A DNA stretch of 64,000 nucleotides. Origin: Burkholderiales bacterium (GTDB taxonomy: Bacteria > Pseudomonadota > Gammaproteobacteria > Burkholderiales > SG8-41). The translations under genes were made by a program, and so were the position numbers. The stretch is taken from NCBI GenBank assembly GCA_036262035.1, contig DATAJS010000027.1, positions 146,434 through 210,433 of the forward strand. Direction: 5' to 3'. Of this stretch, positions 53,312 to 62,411 are shown in pieces. The notes under the pieces are model-generated. The model was given only the letters and a program-made list of their open reading frames with translations. It searched no databases and was not told the DNA's origin. Within the stretch, counting starts at the first letter, position 1. Every line of letters begins with the position of its first letter.

Positions 53312-56242
53312 TCAAGGCAGCGCCGCCTCCAGCACGCGCGCCACGTGCAGCGCTTCGCGTTGCGCCCCGTCGTGGATCTGGTGCCGGCAGCTCGTGCCGT
53401 CGGCGACGACGAGCGTGTCGGCGTCGGCCTTGCGCACCGCGGGCAGGAGCGCGAGCTCGCCCATCTTCATCGACACGTCGTAGTGCTTCGCGTCGTAGCC
53501 GAAGCTGCCCGCCATGCCGCAGCAGCTCGACTGCACCGTTTCCACTTGCAGACCCGGCACGAGCTTCAGCACGCGCTCGACCGCACCCATCGCGCCGAAC
53601 GATTTCTGGTGGCAGTGGCCGTGCAGCAGCGCTTTCTTCTGCGGAACCGCCTTGAGATCGAGCGTGAAGCGCCCCGCGTCGATCTCGCGCGCGACGAACT
53701 CTTCGAAGAGATAGGCGTTCAGCGCGAGCTCGGCCATCTCGCCGTCCGGATGCATGTAGAGGAACTCGTCGCGCAGCCCGAAGAGGCACGAAGGCTCGAG
53801 CCCGACCACCGCGACGCCGCGATCGACATAGGGTTTGAGCGTCTCCAGCATGCGCTGCGCTTCGCGTTGCGCTTCGGTCACGAGGCCGGATGCGAGGAAA
53901 GTGCGGCCGCAGCAGAGCGGGCGCGAACCGTCTTTCGGCGCAGGCGTGTGGACCGTGTAGCCGGCCGCTTCCAGCACTTTGATGGCCGCGCGCGCGTTCC
54001 CGGGCTCGAAGTAGCGGTTGAACGTATCGACGAAGAGGACCACTTCCTGCGTTCCCGTCTGCGCCGGCCGGTCTTTGAAACGGTCGCCCCGCCACTTCGG
54101 CAGCGCGCGCTGCGGCGCGAAACCGACGAAGCTCTTCGCGACGGCCGACAGCGCATTGGTCAGCGGCGCGAGCTTCGCCGCCCACGGCGCGTAGCGCGGC
54201 ATGTAGGCGACCAGCCGGTCCTTGAACGTAAGCCCGTGGCGCTGATGGTAGTGGTGCAGGAACTCGACTTTCATCTTCGCCATGTCGACGCCGGTGGGAC
54301 ATTCGCGGCGGCAGCCTTTGCACGAGACGCACAGGTCGAGCGTGTCGAAGACTTCCTGCGAGGTGAGCGCGTCCGGACCGAGCTGGCCCGAGAGCGCGAG
54401 CCGCAGCGTGTTCGCGCGGCCGCGCGTGAGGTGCTGCTCGTCGAGCGTCGCGCGGTACGACGGGCACATCGTCCCGGCGTCGAACTTGCGGCAGTGGCCG
54501 TTGTTGTTGCACATCTCGACGGCCTTGTCGAAACCGCCCCACTCGCTCCAGTCGAGCACGGTGCGCGGCGGCCGGGCCTTGTAGCCGGGCTTGAAGCGGA
54601 ACAGCGTGCGGTCGTCCTGCTTCGAAGGCTTCACGATCTTGCCGGGATTCAGCAAGCCTTTCGGATCGAACAGGCCTTTGATCTCTTCGAAGGTGCGGGT
54701 GAGCTTCGGCCCGAAGAACGGCTCGATCCACTCCGAGCGCACGAGACCGTCGCCGTGCTCGCCCGAATACGAGCCTTTGTATTGCTTCACGAGCTCGGCG
54801 GCTTCCTCCGCGATCGCGCGCATCTTGTGCGCGCCGTCGCGCCGCATGTCGAGGATGGGCCGCACGTGCAGCGTGCCGACCGAGGCGTGCGCGTACCACG
54901 TGCCTTCGGTGCCGTGCTTGTGAAAGACCTGGGTGAGCCGGTCGGTGTATTCGGCGAGGTGCTCGAGCGGCACCGCGCAGTCCTCGATGAACGAGACCGG
55001 TTTGCCGTCGCCTTTCATCGACATCATGATGTTGAGACCCGCCTTGCGCACTTCCCACACGTCGCGCTGGAGATTGGCGTCGGTGATCTCGACGACGCCG
55101 CCGGGGAAACCGAGATCGCCCATCAGCTCGACGAGCTGTTTGAGCTTCCTCGACTGTTCGTCGCGGTCGTCTCCTGCGAACTCGACCAGCAGGATCGCGT
55201 CGGGCTCTCCAAGGATGAACTGCTCGACGATCGGCCGGAACGCGGCGTTGTCGCGGGCGAGGCCGATCATCGTGCGGTCGACGAGCTCGACCGCGACCGG
55301 ACCGAGCTTGACGATGTGCTTCGGGGCTTCCATCGCTTTGTAGAACGACGGGAAGTGGCACACCCCGAGCGTCTTGTGTTTCGGGAGCGGCGACAGATCG
55401 AGCTCCAGCGCGCGCGAATAGGCGAGCGTCCCTTCGGAGCCGACCAGCAGGTGCGCCATATTTAGCGCGGGGGGCAAGTAACTTGCCCGCCGCGCTTCTG
55501 CCGACGACGGCAGCATCATGTCGAGGTTGTAGCCGCCGACGCGCCGCAGGAGCTTCGGATAGCGGTGCTCGATCTCCTCGGACTCGCGGATCGCGATGTC
55601 GCGGATCTTGCGCACGAGGTCGCGATAGCCTTGCGCCCCTTCGAGCTTCGACAGGTCCTCGGGCACGTGACCGAAGCGATACGCCGCGCCGTCGGCCATC
55701 ACCGCTTCGACCGCGCGCACGTTGTGCACCATGTTGCCGTAGCGGATCGAGCGCGAGCCGCACGAGTTGTTGCCCGCCATGCCGCCGATCGTCGCCTGCG
55801 CGCTCGTCGACACGTCCACCGGGTACCACAGACCGTGCGGCTTGAGATACGCGTTGAGGTGGTCGAGCACGATCCCGGGCTGCACCGTGACGGTCCGCGC
55901 GGCCTTGTCGAACGACACGACCTTGTTGAGGTGCCGGGAGACGTCGATGACCAGCGCTTCGCCGACGGTCTGGCCGCACTGCGAGGTGCCGCCGCCGCGC
56001 GGCAGCACCGGCACGCCGGCGTCGATGGCGATGCGGAACGCGGTCAGGGCGTCTTCGTCGCTCACCGGCACCACCACGCCGACCGGCTCGATCTGGTAGA
56101 TCGAGGCGTCGGTGGAATAGCGCCCGCGCGAGCCGGCGTCGAACAGGACCTCGCCCCTGATCTCGCGCTTCAGCTTCGAAGCGAGCGCGGTGCGATCGGG
56201 CGTAGCCCTGACCGGACGGATCGGTATCACGGCGTCGTTCAT
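53312..56242 (-). CDS. FAD-binding and (Fe-S)-binding oxidase (GlcD-GlcF/D-lactate dehydrogenase-like)
   Basis: 976 residues. The N-terminal FAD_binding_4 domain has LPRGGGTSQCGQTVGEALVI and GGMAGNNSCGSRSIRYG, and the FAD-linked oxidase C-domain has SGEHGDGLVRSEW. Then a ferredoxin module shows CVSCKGCRRECPTG, and two CCG domains end in PLCCGRTFLASG and VQSSCCGMAGSFGYD. Such fusions oxidise D-2-hydroxy acids (D-lactate, glycolate, 2-hydroxyglutarate). A 31-base palindrome lies in frame within the FAD part. A GntR regulator is translationally coupled upstream, and a glyoxylate-using aminotransferase diverges, so glycolate/glyoxylate metabolism is plausible. Confidence 0.92.
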   Translation of the reverse strand: MNDAVIPIRPVRATPDRTALASKLKREIRGEVLFDAGSRGRYSTDASIYQIEPVGVVVPVSDEDALTAFRIAIDAGVPVLPRGGGTSQCGQTVGEALVIDVSRHLNKVVSFDKAARTVTVQPGIVLDHLNAYLKPHGLWYPVDVSTSAQATIGGMAGNNSCGSRSIRYGNMVHNVRAVEAVMADGAAYRFGHVPEDLSKLEGAQGYRDLVRKIRDIAIRESEEIEHRYPKLLRRVGGYNLDMMLPSSAEARRASYLPPALNMAHLLVGSEGTLAYSRALELDLSPLPKHKTLGVCHFPSFYKAMEAPKHIVKLGPVAVELVDRTMIGLARDNAAFRPIVEQFILGEPDAILLVEFAGDDRDEQSRKLKQLVELMGDLGFPGGVVEITDANLQRDVWEVRKAGLNIMMSMKGDGKPVSFIEDCAVPLEHLAEYTDRLTQVFHKHGTEGTWYAHASVGTLHVRPILDMRRDGAHKMRAIAEEAAELVKQYKGSYSGEHGDGLVRSEWIEPFFGPKLTRTFEEIKGLFDPKGLLNPGKIVKPSKQDDRTLFRFKPGYKARPPRTVLDWSEWGGFDKAVEMCNNNGHCRKFDAGTMCPSYRATLDEQHLTRGRANTLRLALSGQLGPDALTSQEVFDTLDLCVSCKGCRRECPTGVDMAKMKVEFLHHYHQRHGLTFKDRLVAYMPRYAPWAAKLAPLTNALSAVAKSFVGFAPQRALPKWRGDRFKDRPAQTGTQEVVLFVDTFNRYFEPGNARAAIKVLEAAGYTVHTPAPKDGSRPLCCGRTFLASGLVTEAQREAQRMLETLKPYVDRGVAVVGLEPSCLFGLRDEFLYMHPDGEMAELALNAYLFEEFVAREIDAGRFTLDLKAVPQKKALLHGHCHQKSFGAMGAVERVLKLVPGLQVETVQSSCCGMAGSFGYDAKHYDVSMKMGELALLPAVRKADADTLVVADGTSCRHQIHDGAQREALHVARVLEAALP
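55464..55494. repeat. Palindromic element in frame inside the oxidase gene
   Basis: GCGCGGGGGGCAAG-TAA-CTTGCCCGCCGCGC has 14-base arms with one mismatch and a three-base loop. It is translated as part of RRASYLPPALN, just before the conserved LLVGSEGTLAYSRAL block. The encoded residues interrupt a segment where homologues are usually shorter. Confidence 0.7.
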
Positions 56243-56937
56243 TGCCTGCTCCCTTCGAGCGATTCCATGACGAGCACCAGCTTGTTCGCGAGATGCTCTC
56301 GCAGTATGCGCTGGAGCGCGATCCCGTCGCGCGCGACCAGCGCGCGCAGCATCTCTTCGTGCTCGGCCACCGCCTCGTCCCAGCGCTCGCGCGAGTAGTT
56401 GGCGATGTAGCGCGCGCGGCGCACGTTGGCGTTGAGGCTGCGATAGACCTCGGCCAGCGGCGCGTTGCCGCTCGCCTCCACCAGCTTCATGTGGATGTCC
56501 TGGTTGCAGCGGAAGTACTCGGCGAGCTCGCCGCGCGCGTGGTGCGCGAGCATCTGGTAGTGCAGCGCGCGGATCTCGTTGATCTCGTCGTCGGTGGCGT
56601 TGCGGCACGCGAGCTCGCCGGCGAGCGCCTCGAGCGCGCCCATCACCGCGAAGGTCTGTTTCACGCGCTCGGGTTCGAGCGGCGCGACGATCGCGCCGCG
56701 ATTGGGCAGCAGCCGCACCAGGCCTTCGGACGCAAGGTACTTGAGCGCCTCGCGCAGCGGTGTGCGCGAAGTGCCGAGCGTCTCGGTCAGCACGCGCTCG
56801 TTCAGCTTGGTGCCGGCTTCGAGCGCACCGTGCACGATCATGTCGCGCAGGCGGTCGAGCACCGTTTCGTGCAGCAGGCGCGGCGCGGGCTCGGTCGCGG
56901 CACCGGTTGCGGAGGACGTGTGGAGGTCGGGTGTCAT
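56239..56937 (-). CDS. GntR family transcriptional regulator (FCD subfamily)
   Basis: 232 residues. The winged helix-turn-helix (LLHETVLDRLRDMIVHGALE, then ERVLTETLGTSRTPLREALK) is followed by the all-helical FCD ligand domain with HYQMLAHHARGELAEYFRCN and likely metal/ligand histidines (DIHMKL, EHEEML). It overlaps the oxidase start (ATGA) and is divergent from the aminotransferase, so it probably controls both in response to a 2-hydroxy or 2-keto acid. Confidence 0.92.
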   Translation of the reverse strand: MTPDLHTSSATGAATEPAPRLLHETVLDRLRDMIVHGALEAGTKLNERVLTETLGTSRTPLREALKYLASEGLVRLLPNRGAIVAPLEPERVKQTFAVMGALEALAGELACRNATDDEINEIRALHYQMLAHHARGELAEYFRCNQDIHMKLVEASGNAPLAEVYRSLNANVRRARYIANYSRERWDEAVAEHEEMLRALVARDGIALQRILREHLANKLVLVMESLEGSRQ

Positions 56938-56942
56938 GGCAG

Positions 56943-57055
56943 TTTTGTATGCATAATAGTCGCTCGCGACGCCTGCCGCAAACCGGTGTAACGCCCTGAG
57001 CTTGCTGTGCTGCAGGAATGTGAGCGTGTGCTCACACCTTTCTTTGCATACAAAA
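56943..57055. promoter_or_regulatory. Candidate GntR operators in divergent promoter region
   Basis: TTTTGTATGCA (56943-56953) and TGCATACAAAA (57045-57055) are perfect inverted copies 91 bases apart, one near each divergent gene. Between them TGTGAGC-GTGT-GCTCACA (57019-57036) is a further palindrome. The AT-rich words with TGTATGCA stand out from the GC-rich background and suit an FCD-type GntR protein. The regulator next door is the natural candidate binder. Confidence 0.6.
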
Positions 57056-57123
57056 TTGGCTTGCGGCCGCTCTTCGTACGGCGTTAACATGACCGCCACT
57101 CTCACCCCGCGAGGACCTCCGCC

Positions 57124-58320
57124 ATGGGCCACAACGCCGGCCGCCACTTCCTGCAGATTCCGGGACCCACCAACGTTCCGGACCGCATCCTGCGTGCGAT
57201 CGACCACACCACGATCGATCACCGCGGGCCCGAGTTCCAGAAGCTCGGCCAGGAAGTGCTCGAAGGCCTGAAAGCGGTCTTCAAAACGAAGAGCCCGGTC
57301 GTCATCTTCCCCGCTTCCGGCACCGGGGCGTGGGAAGCCGCGCTGGTGAATACGCTCTCCCCCGGCGACCGCGTGCTCATGTACGAGACCGGCCACTTCG
57401 CGACGCTCTGGAACGGCATGGCGAAGCGTCTGGGCATCGTTCCCGAGTTCATCGCCGGCGACTGGCGGCACGGCGCCGATGCCGCGGCGATCGAAGCTCG
57501 CCTGGCGGAAGACAAGTCGCACACCATCAAAGCGGTCTGCGTGGTGCACAACGAGACGTCGACCGGCGCCACCAGCCGCATCGGCGAAGTGCGCAAGGCG
57601 ATCGACCGCGCCGGCCATCCCGCGCTCTTCATGGTCGATACGATCTCGTCGCTCGCTTCCATCGACTACCGCCACGACGAATGGGGCGTGGACGTGACCG
57701 TCGCCGGCTCGCAGAAAGGCCTCATGCTGCCGCCCGGACTCTCGTTCAATGCCGTGAGCGACAAAGCGCTCGCCGCGGGCAGGACCGCGCAGCTCCCGCG
57801 CTCGTACTGGTCGTGGGAAGAGATGCTCGGACCGAACAAGAACGGCTTCTTCCCGTACACACCTTCGACCAACCTGCTCTACGGGCTGCGCGAAGCGCTG
57901 AAGATGCTGGTCGAGGAAGAGGGTCTCGCGAACGTGTTCAAGCGGCACGACCGCCACGCCGAAGCGACGCGGCGCGCGGTGCGCGCATGGGGTCTCGAGA
58001 TCCTGTGCCAGAACCCGGAAGAGTATTCGAGCTCTCTCACCGCGGTGTTGATGCCCGCCGGCCACAGCGAGATCGCTTTCCGCAAGGTCGTGCTCGACCG
58101 CTTCGACATGTCGCTCGGCAGCGGCCTCGGCAAGATCGCCGACAAGGTCTTCCGGATCGGCCATCTCGGCGACTTCAACGATCTCATGCTGATGGGCACG
58201 CTGTGCGGGGTCGAGATGGGCCTCGAGCTCGCGGGCGTGCCGCATCGCAAAGGCGGCGCGGCCGCGGCGATGGACTATCTCAGCGGCGCCAGCCAGGCCG
58301 AGCAGAGACAGGCCGCGTGA
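57124..58320 (+). CDS. Serine-glyoxylate aminotransferase family (class V PLP enzyme)
   Basis: 398 residues. IPGPTNVPDRILRAIDHTTI, VIFPASGTGAWEAALVNTL, VHNETSTGATSRI, MVDTISSLASIDYRHDEWGV and the PLP lysine in AGSQKGLMLPPG match serine-glyoxylate/alanine-glyoxylate aminotransferases. It interconverts glyoxylate and glycine with serine/hydroxypyruvate. Divergent from gntR and upstream of a TctC gene with a GTGA overlap. Confidence 0.92.
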   Translation: MGHNAGRHFLQIPGPTNVPDRILRAIDHTTIDHRGPEFQKLGQEVLEGLKAVFKTKSPVVIFPASGTGAWEAALVNTLSPGDRVLMYETGHFATLWNGMAKRLGIVPEFIAGDWRHGADAAAIEARLAEDKSHTIKAVCVVHNETSTGATSRIGEVRKAIDRAGHPALFMVDTISSLASIDYRHDEWGVDVTVAGSQKGLMLPPGLSFNAVSDKALAAGRTAQLPRSYWSWEEMLGPNKNGFFPYTPSTNLLYGLREALKMLVEEEGLANVFKRHDRHAEATRRAVRAWGLEILCQNPEEYSSSLTAVLMPAGHSEIAFRKVVLDRFDMSLGSGLGKIADKVFRIGHLGDFNDLMLMGTLCGVEMGLELAGVPHRKGGAAAAMDYLSGASQAEQRQAA

Positions 58321-59276
58321 TCCGCACGCTGTGGGTGATCGGGGCGCTGTTCGCGCTCCCTACGGCCGCGCAGTCGCAGAGCTATCCGGTCAAGCCGATC
58401 CGGCTCGTCGTGCCGTTCGCCCCCGGCGGCGGCACCGACATCATCGCGCGCCTCATCTCGCAGCAGCTCGGCGAAGCGCTCGGCCAGCCCGTCGTCGCCG
58501 ACAACCGCGGCGGTGCGGGCAGCACGCTCGGCACCGAGATCGTCGCAAAGGCGCCGGCGGACGGTTATACGCTGCTCCTGGGCAACATCAGCCTCGCGTT
58601 CAACGCGACGCTCTATCAAAAGCTCTCGTACGACGCGCTGCGCGATCTCGCGCCGGTGACGCTGGTCGCGGTGCAGCCGAACATCCTGGTGATCCATCCG
58701 TCGGTGCCGGCGAAGACGTTCAAGGATTTCGTGGCGGTCGCGCGCGCGAACCCGGGCAAGTACACCTATGCATCGGCGGGTGTCGGCTCCGGCACGCACC
58801 TCGCGGCGGAGCTACTGAAGATGCTGACGAAGACCGACCTCGTGCACGTGCCCTACAAAGGCACCGGCCCGGCGCTCAACGATCTGATCGGCGGCCAGGT
58901 GCACATGATGGTCTCGACGTTCGCCTCCGCCCTGCCGCACGCGAAGAGCGGGCGGCTGCGCGCGCTCGCGGTGACGACGGCGAAGCGCTCCAATGCCGCG
59001 CCCGAGGTGCCGACGCTGATCGAATCGGGTGTGGCGGGATTCGAATACAGCACGTGGTACGGGCTGCTCGCGCCGGCCGGCGTGCGCAAGGACACCGTGC
59101 AGAAGCTCAACGCCGTGGCGAAGCAGGTTCTCGCGCGCGACGACCTGAAACAGAAGTTCGAAGCGCAGGGCGTCGATGCGCTGTGGAATACGCCCGCCGA
59201 GTTTTCGGCGTATCTGAAATCCGAGACGGCGAAATGGGCGAAGGTCGTGAAGGCGACGGGTGCCAAGGCGGAATAG
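58317..59276 (+). CDS. TctC/Bug family periplasmic solute-binding protein (copy 3)
   Basis: 319 residues from GTG 58317, which overlaps the aminotransferase stop. The signal peptide (IRTLWVIGALFALPTAAQSQ) is followed by YPVKPIRLVVPFAPGGGTDI, DNRGGAGSTLGTEIVAKAPA, DGYTLLLGN and HVPYKGTGPALNDLIGGQVH, the standard Bug motifs. Its ligand may be a carboxylate connected with the neighbouring aminotransferase and crotonase. No tctAB partner is adjacent. Confidence 0.93.
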   Translation: MIRTLWVIGALFALPTAAQSQSYPVKPIRLVVPFAPGGGTDIIARLISQQLGEALGQPVVADNRGGAGSTLGTEIVAKAPADGYTLLLGNISLAFNATLYQKLSYDALRDLAPVTLVAVQPNILVIHPSVPAKTFKDFVAVARANPGKYTYASAGVGSGTHLAAELLKMLTKTDLVHVPYKGTGPALNDLIGGQVHMMVSTFASALPHAKSGRLRALAVTTAKRSNAAPEVPTLIESGVAGFEYSTWYGLLAPAGVRKDTVQKLNAVAKQVLARDDLKQKFEAQGVDALWNTPAEFSAYLKSETAKWAKVVKATGAKAE

Positions 59277-59278
59277 AA

Positions 59279-60076
59279 GTGACGGCTAAGGCGGTGACGA
59301 ACAACTCCCTGCTCCTCTCGCGCGACGGTGCGATCGCGACCGTGACCCTGAACAAGCCCGATCGGCTCAACGCGCTCGACCGCGGCATGTGGCAAGCGCT
59401 TCGCGACACGATGCGCGCGCTGTCCGCCGAAGACGGCCTGCGCTGCATCGTGCTGCGCGGCGCGGGCGGCAAGGCGTTCGCCGCGGGCGCCGACATCGCC
59501 GAATTCGCGACCGAGCGCGCGAACGCGCGGCAGGCGAGCGGTTACGGCGAGCTGATCCACGAAGCGATGCAGTCGGTCGGGCATTGCCGGCACCCGACGG
59601 TCGCGCTGATCGAAGGCGCGTGCATTGGGGGCGGGCTCGAGATCGCGGCGATGTGCGACCTTCGCATCTGCGGTCGATCGAGCCGCTTCGGCGTGCCGAT
59701 CGCGCGCCTCGGCCTCACCATGGGTTACGGCGAGCTCGAGGGCCTGCTCTCGCTCGTCGGCCGCGCCGTCGCGCTCGAGATCCTGCTCGAAGGCCGTGTG
59801 TTCGGCGCGGACGAAGCGTTCCGCAAGGGGCTCGTGAACCGCGTCGTCGAAGACGCCGACGTCGAGCGCGAAGCGTACGCGACCGCCGGGCGCATCGCCG
59901 CCGGCGCGCCGCTGGTCGCGCGCTGGCACAAGCAGTTCGTCGAGCGCCTCTTCCCCCGCGTCGACATTCCCCCGGAAGAGTGGAACGAAGGCTACGCGTG
60001 CTTCGACACCGAGGACTACCGCGAAGGCGTCGCGGCGTTCCTCGCCAAGCGCACGCCTGCGTTCAAAGGCAAATAA
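59279..60076 (+). CDS. Enoyl-CoA hydratase/isomerase family (crotonase) protein, copy 2
   Basis: 265 residues from GTG 59279. AFAAGADIAEF and GACIGGGLEIAAMCDLRI are crotonase motifs. As in the paralogue at 48057, the second hydratase glutamate motif is replaced (FGVPIARLGL). The first codons, GTGACGGCTAAGGCG then GTGACG, are a diverged copy of the 15-base tandem unit at 25522. Two bases separate it from the TctC stop. It ends at a CACGGAGGA-type inverted repeat. Confidence 0.88.
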   Translation: MTAKAVTNNSLLLSRDGAIATVTLNKPDRLNALDRGMWQALRDTMRALSAEDGLRCIVLRGAGGKAFAAGADIAEFATERANARQASGYGELIHEAMQSVGHCRHPTVALIEGACIGGGLEIAAMCDLRICGRSSRFGVPIARLGLTMGYGELEGLLSLVGRAVALEILLEGRVFGADEAFRKGLVNRVVEDADVEREAYATAGRIAAGAPLVARWHKQFVERLFPRVDIPPEEWNEGYACFDTEDYREGVAAFLAKRTPAFKGK

Positions 60077-60084
60077 AAAGCATC

Positions 60085-60232
60085 GACACGGAGGGCACGG
60101 AGCTCCACGGAGGACACGGAGGAAAACAAATACCTACAATTCCGAACGTTGCCTTTCGCCGCATGCAAGGCGCCACGCCGCATAAAACCTCCGTGTCCTC
60201 CGTGCCTTCCTCCGTGTCCTCCGTGTTCAAGC
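60085..60232. repeat. Long inverted repeat, CACGGAGGA family
   Basis: The left side (60087-60124) carries CACGGAGGGCACGGAG and CACGGAGGACACGGAGG, and the right side (60187-60227) the complementary CCTCCGTG units. It ends in TTCAAGCTTTTGA, the flank shared with the element at 47897-48051. The right end overlaps the likely start of the next gene. Confidence 0.85.
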
Positions 60233-60948
60233 TTTTGATGTTGCTTTTGGCGGCCTCGACCGCCTACGCCCAGGCCGACTACGCGCGCGAGAAGCGCTGG
60301 GCCGACGAGATCACGCCGGCCATCATCGTCGGGGATCCGGTGCAGCTCGAGCTCCCGTCGGGCCGCAAGTTTCTCGGCATCTACGCGCCGTCCAAGCCGG
60401 CTGCCCCCGGTGTCATCGTCATTCACGGGCTGGGCGTGCATCCCGACTGGAACCTGATCAACGCGCTGCGCAGCCGGCTCTCGGACGAAGGCTACGCGAC
60501 GCTGTCGATCCAGATGCCGGTGCTGGCGGCCGACGCCAAGGCGGATCAGTACCCGCCGGTCTTTCCGGAAGCCGCCCAGCGCATCGCTGCGGCGGTGCGC
60601 TTCCTGCGCGCGAAAGGCCATCCGAAGGTCGCCGCCGTGGCGCACAGCCTCGGAGCTCGGATGGCGAACCACTACGTCGAGCGCGGCGACGGCCTGGACG
60701 CCTGGGTCGCGATCGGGATCACCGCGCCCTACAGCGGCGGCGAGCGCTTCAAAGTGCCGGTCCTGGACGTGTACGGCGAGCGCGATTACCCCGCGGTGCG
60801 CGATAATGCGCGGGAGCGCGCCGCCGTCCTCGCGCGCGTGAAGGGTTCGGCGCAGGTCGAAGTCGCCGGCGCGGACCATTTCTTCGGCGGACACGAAGCC
60901 GAGCTCGTTCGCACGATCAAGCTCTTTCTCGATCGACGCTTACGCTGA
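60223..60948 (+). CDS. Secreted alpha/beta hydrolase (DUF3530-like)
   Basis: About 241 residues. From GTG 60223 the protein begins (M)FKLLMLLLAASTAYAQ, a good signal peptide, so export to the periplasm is expected. VIVIHGLGVHPDWNLI is the oxyanion strand, VAAVAHSLGARMANHY the nucleophile elbow (serine), VYGERD the acid and GADHFFGGH the catalytic histidine. The start codon and signal peptide N-terminus lie in the end of an intergenic repeat. An ATG at 60162 would add 20 repeat-encoded residues. Substrate unknown. Confidence 0.8.
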   Translation: MFKLLMLLLAASTAYAQADYAREKRWADEITPAIIVGDPVQLELPSGRKFLGIYAPSKPAAPGVIVIHGLGVHPDWNLINALRSRLSDEGYATLSIQMPVLAADAKADQYPPVFPEAAQRIAAAVRFLRAKGHPKVAAVAHSLGARMANHYVERGDGLDAWVAIGITAPYSGGERFKVPVLDVYGERDYPAVRDNARERAAVLARVKGSAQVEVAGADHFFGGHEAELVRTIKLFLDRRLR

Positions 60949-60960
60949 TCGAGAACGAGC

Positions 60961-61035
60961 AGTGTTAAGTGTTTAGTGTTGAGTTGGTGGCGGCAGGCAC
61001 CCACGCTTTTCACTCAACACTCAACACTTAACACT
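60961..61035. repeat. Inverted repeat of AGTGTTAAGTGTT type
   Basis: Arms 60961-60984 and 61012-61035 are 24 bases long with one mismatch and enclose a 27-base spacer. The AT-rich word AGTGTT is repeated within each arm. It lies between the hydrolase and the sensor kinase gene and differs in sequence from the other repeat families. Confidence 0.88.
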
Positions 61036-61052
61036 CAACACTCGTTCACGCA

Positions 61053-62411
61053 GTGAACCGTATAGACGCCTATCTCTCGACCGTGCCGCCTTCGCGGCTG
61101 CTCGCCGCGTGCCTGCTGCTGGTGAGCATCATCGGCGTGGTCGATTTCTTCACCGGCTACGAGATGAACTTCGCGATGGTCTATCTCGCGCCGATCTTCA
61201 TCACCGCGTGGGCGCTCGGCACGCACGCCGCGATCGTGATGTCGATCATCGCGACCACCGCGTGGTACCTGTCGATCCTGCACATGCACTACAACTACTC
61301 CCAGCCGTGGCTGCACATCTGGGACGGCGGGATCCAGTTCGCGATGTTCGTCATCTTCGGCGTCGTGATCGCGAAGCTCAAAGCCGCGCTCGGCCACGCC
61401 GACGAGCGGTTCGCCACGGTGCTCGAAGGCCTGGACGCGGCGGTCTACGTGTCCGACCTCGAGACCGGCGAAGTCGTCTATGCGAACGAGCAGTTCCGCC
61501 GCGCGTTCCCGCCCGCGAGCAACGTGCCCGCGATCCCGCGCGACGTGAACCAGGGCGAGTTCCACGACCCCGCGCGCGGCAAGTGGTATCTGGTGCACTC
61601 GCGTCCATTGCGCTGGATCGACGGGCGCATGGTGCGATTGCAGCTCGCCACCGACATCACCGAGCGCCGCCGCGGCGAAGCGCTGTTCCGCCAGCAGCAG
61701 GAGAAGATGCAGATGACCGCGCGGCTGGTGACCGTCGGCGAGATGGCGACGACGCTCGCGCACGAGCTCAACCAGCCGCTGGCGGCGATCACCAACTACA
61801 GCATGGGCTGCGTGCGCCGCTTGCGCTCGGGCAACTGGCAGGAAGCCGAGATCCTCGAAGCGATGGAGAAGGGCGCGGCGCAGGCCGAGCGCGCGAGCAA
61901 GGTCATCCAGCGCGTGCGCTCGTTCGTCGCGCGCCGCGCGCCGAACCTCGTGCCGTGCGACATCAACGAGGTGATCTCCGGCGTCGCGTCGATGCTGTCG
62001 GTGGAGGCGCGCCAACTCTTCGCGACGGTCTCGCTCGATCTCTCCGACGTGATTCCGTACGTGCACGCCGACCCGGTGCTGATGGAGCAGGTGATCCTCA
62101 ACCTCGCGCGCAACGGAATCGAAGCGATGGACGACAACCCGTCGGAGGAGCGCCGGCTCACGATACGCACGCGCGCGTACGAAGACGAGACGGTCGAGAT
62201 CGAGATCGTCGATCGCGGCCGCGGCATCGACCCGCAGCAGGAAGCGAATCTCTTCACTCCGTTCTTCTCGACCAAACCGCAGGGCACCGGTCTCGGCCTG
62301 CACATCTGCCGCTCGATCGTCGAAGCGCACGGCGGCCATGTGTGGGTCACGCACAACGGCCGCGATCCCGGCGTCACTTTCCACTTCTCTCTCAAATCGG
62401 TGTACGCATGA
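61053..62411 (+). CDS. Membrane sensor histidine kinase with PAS domain (FixL-like output)
   Basis: 452 residues. Three or four membrane segments occupy about 15-105, a PAS-like domain about 115-210 and a HisKA/HATPase pair the rest. The H-box is LAHELNQPLAAITNY, and NLARNGIEAMDD, DRGRGIDP and GTGLGLHICRSIVEAHGG are the ATP-binding boxes, of the FixL/DctB subgroup. Start is GTG 61053. The next gene, a FixJ-type regulator, overlaps it by four bases. Signal unknown; there is no haem-PAS signature that I can confirm. Confidence 0.9.
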   Translation: MNRIDAYLSTVPPSRLLAACLLLVSIIGVVDFFTGYEMNFAMVYLAPIFITAWALGTHAAIVMSIIATTAWYLSILHMHYNYSQPWLHIWDGGIQFAMFVIFGVVIAKLKAALGHADERFATVLEGLDAAVYVSDLETGEVVYANEQFRRAFPPASNVPAIPRDVNQGEFHDPARGKWYLVHSRPLRWIDGRMVRLQLATDITERRRGEALFRQQQEKMQMTARLVTVGEMATTLAHELNQPLAAITNYSMGCVRRLRSGNWQEAEILEAMEKGAAQAERASKVIQRVRSFVARRAPNLVPCDINEVISGVASMLSVEARQLFATVSLDLSDVIPYVHADPVLMEQVILNLARNGIEAMDDNPSEERRLTIRTRAYEDETVEIEIVDRGRGIDPQQEANLFTPFFSTKPQGTGLGLHICRSIVEAHGGHVWVTHNGRDPGVTFHFSLKSVYA

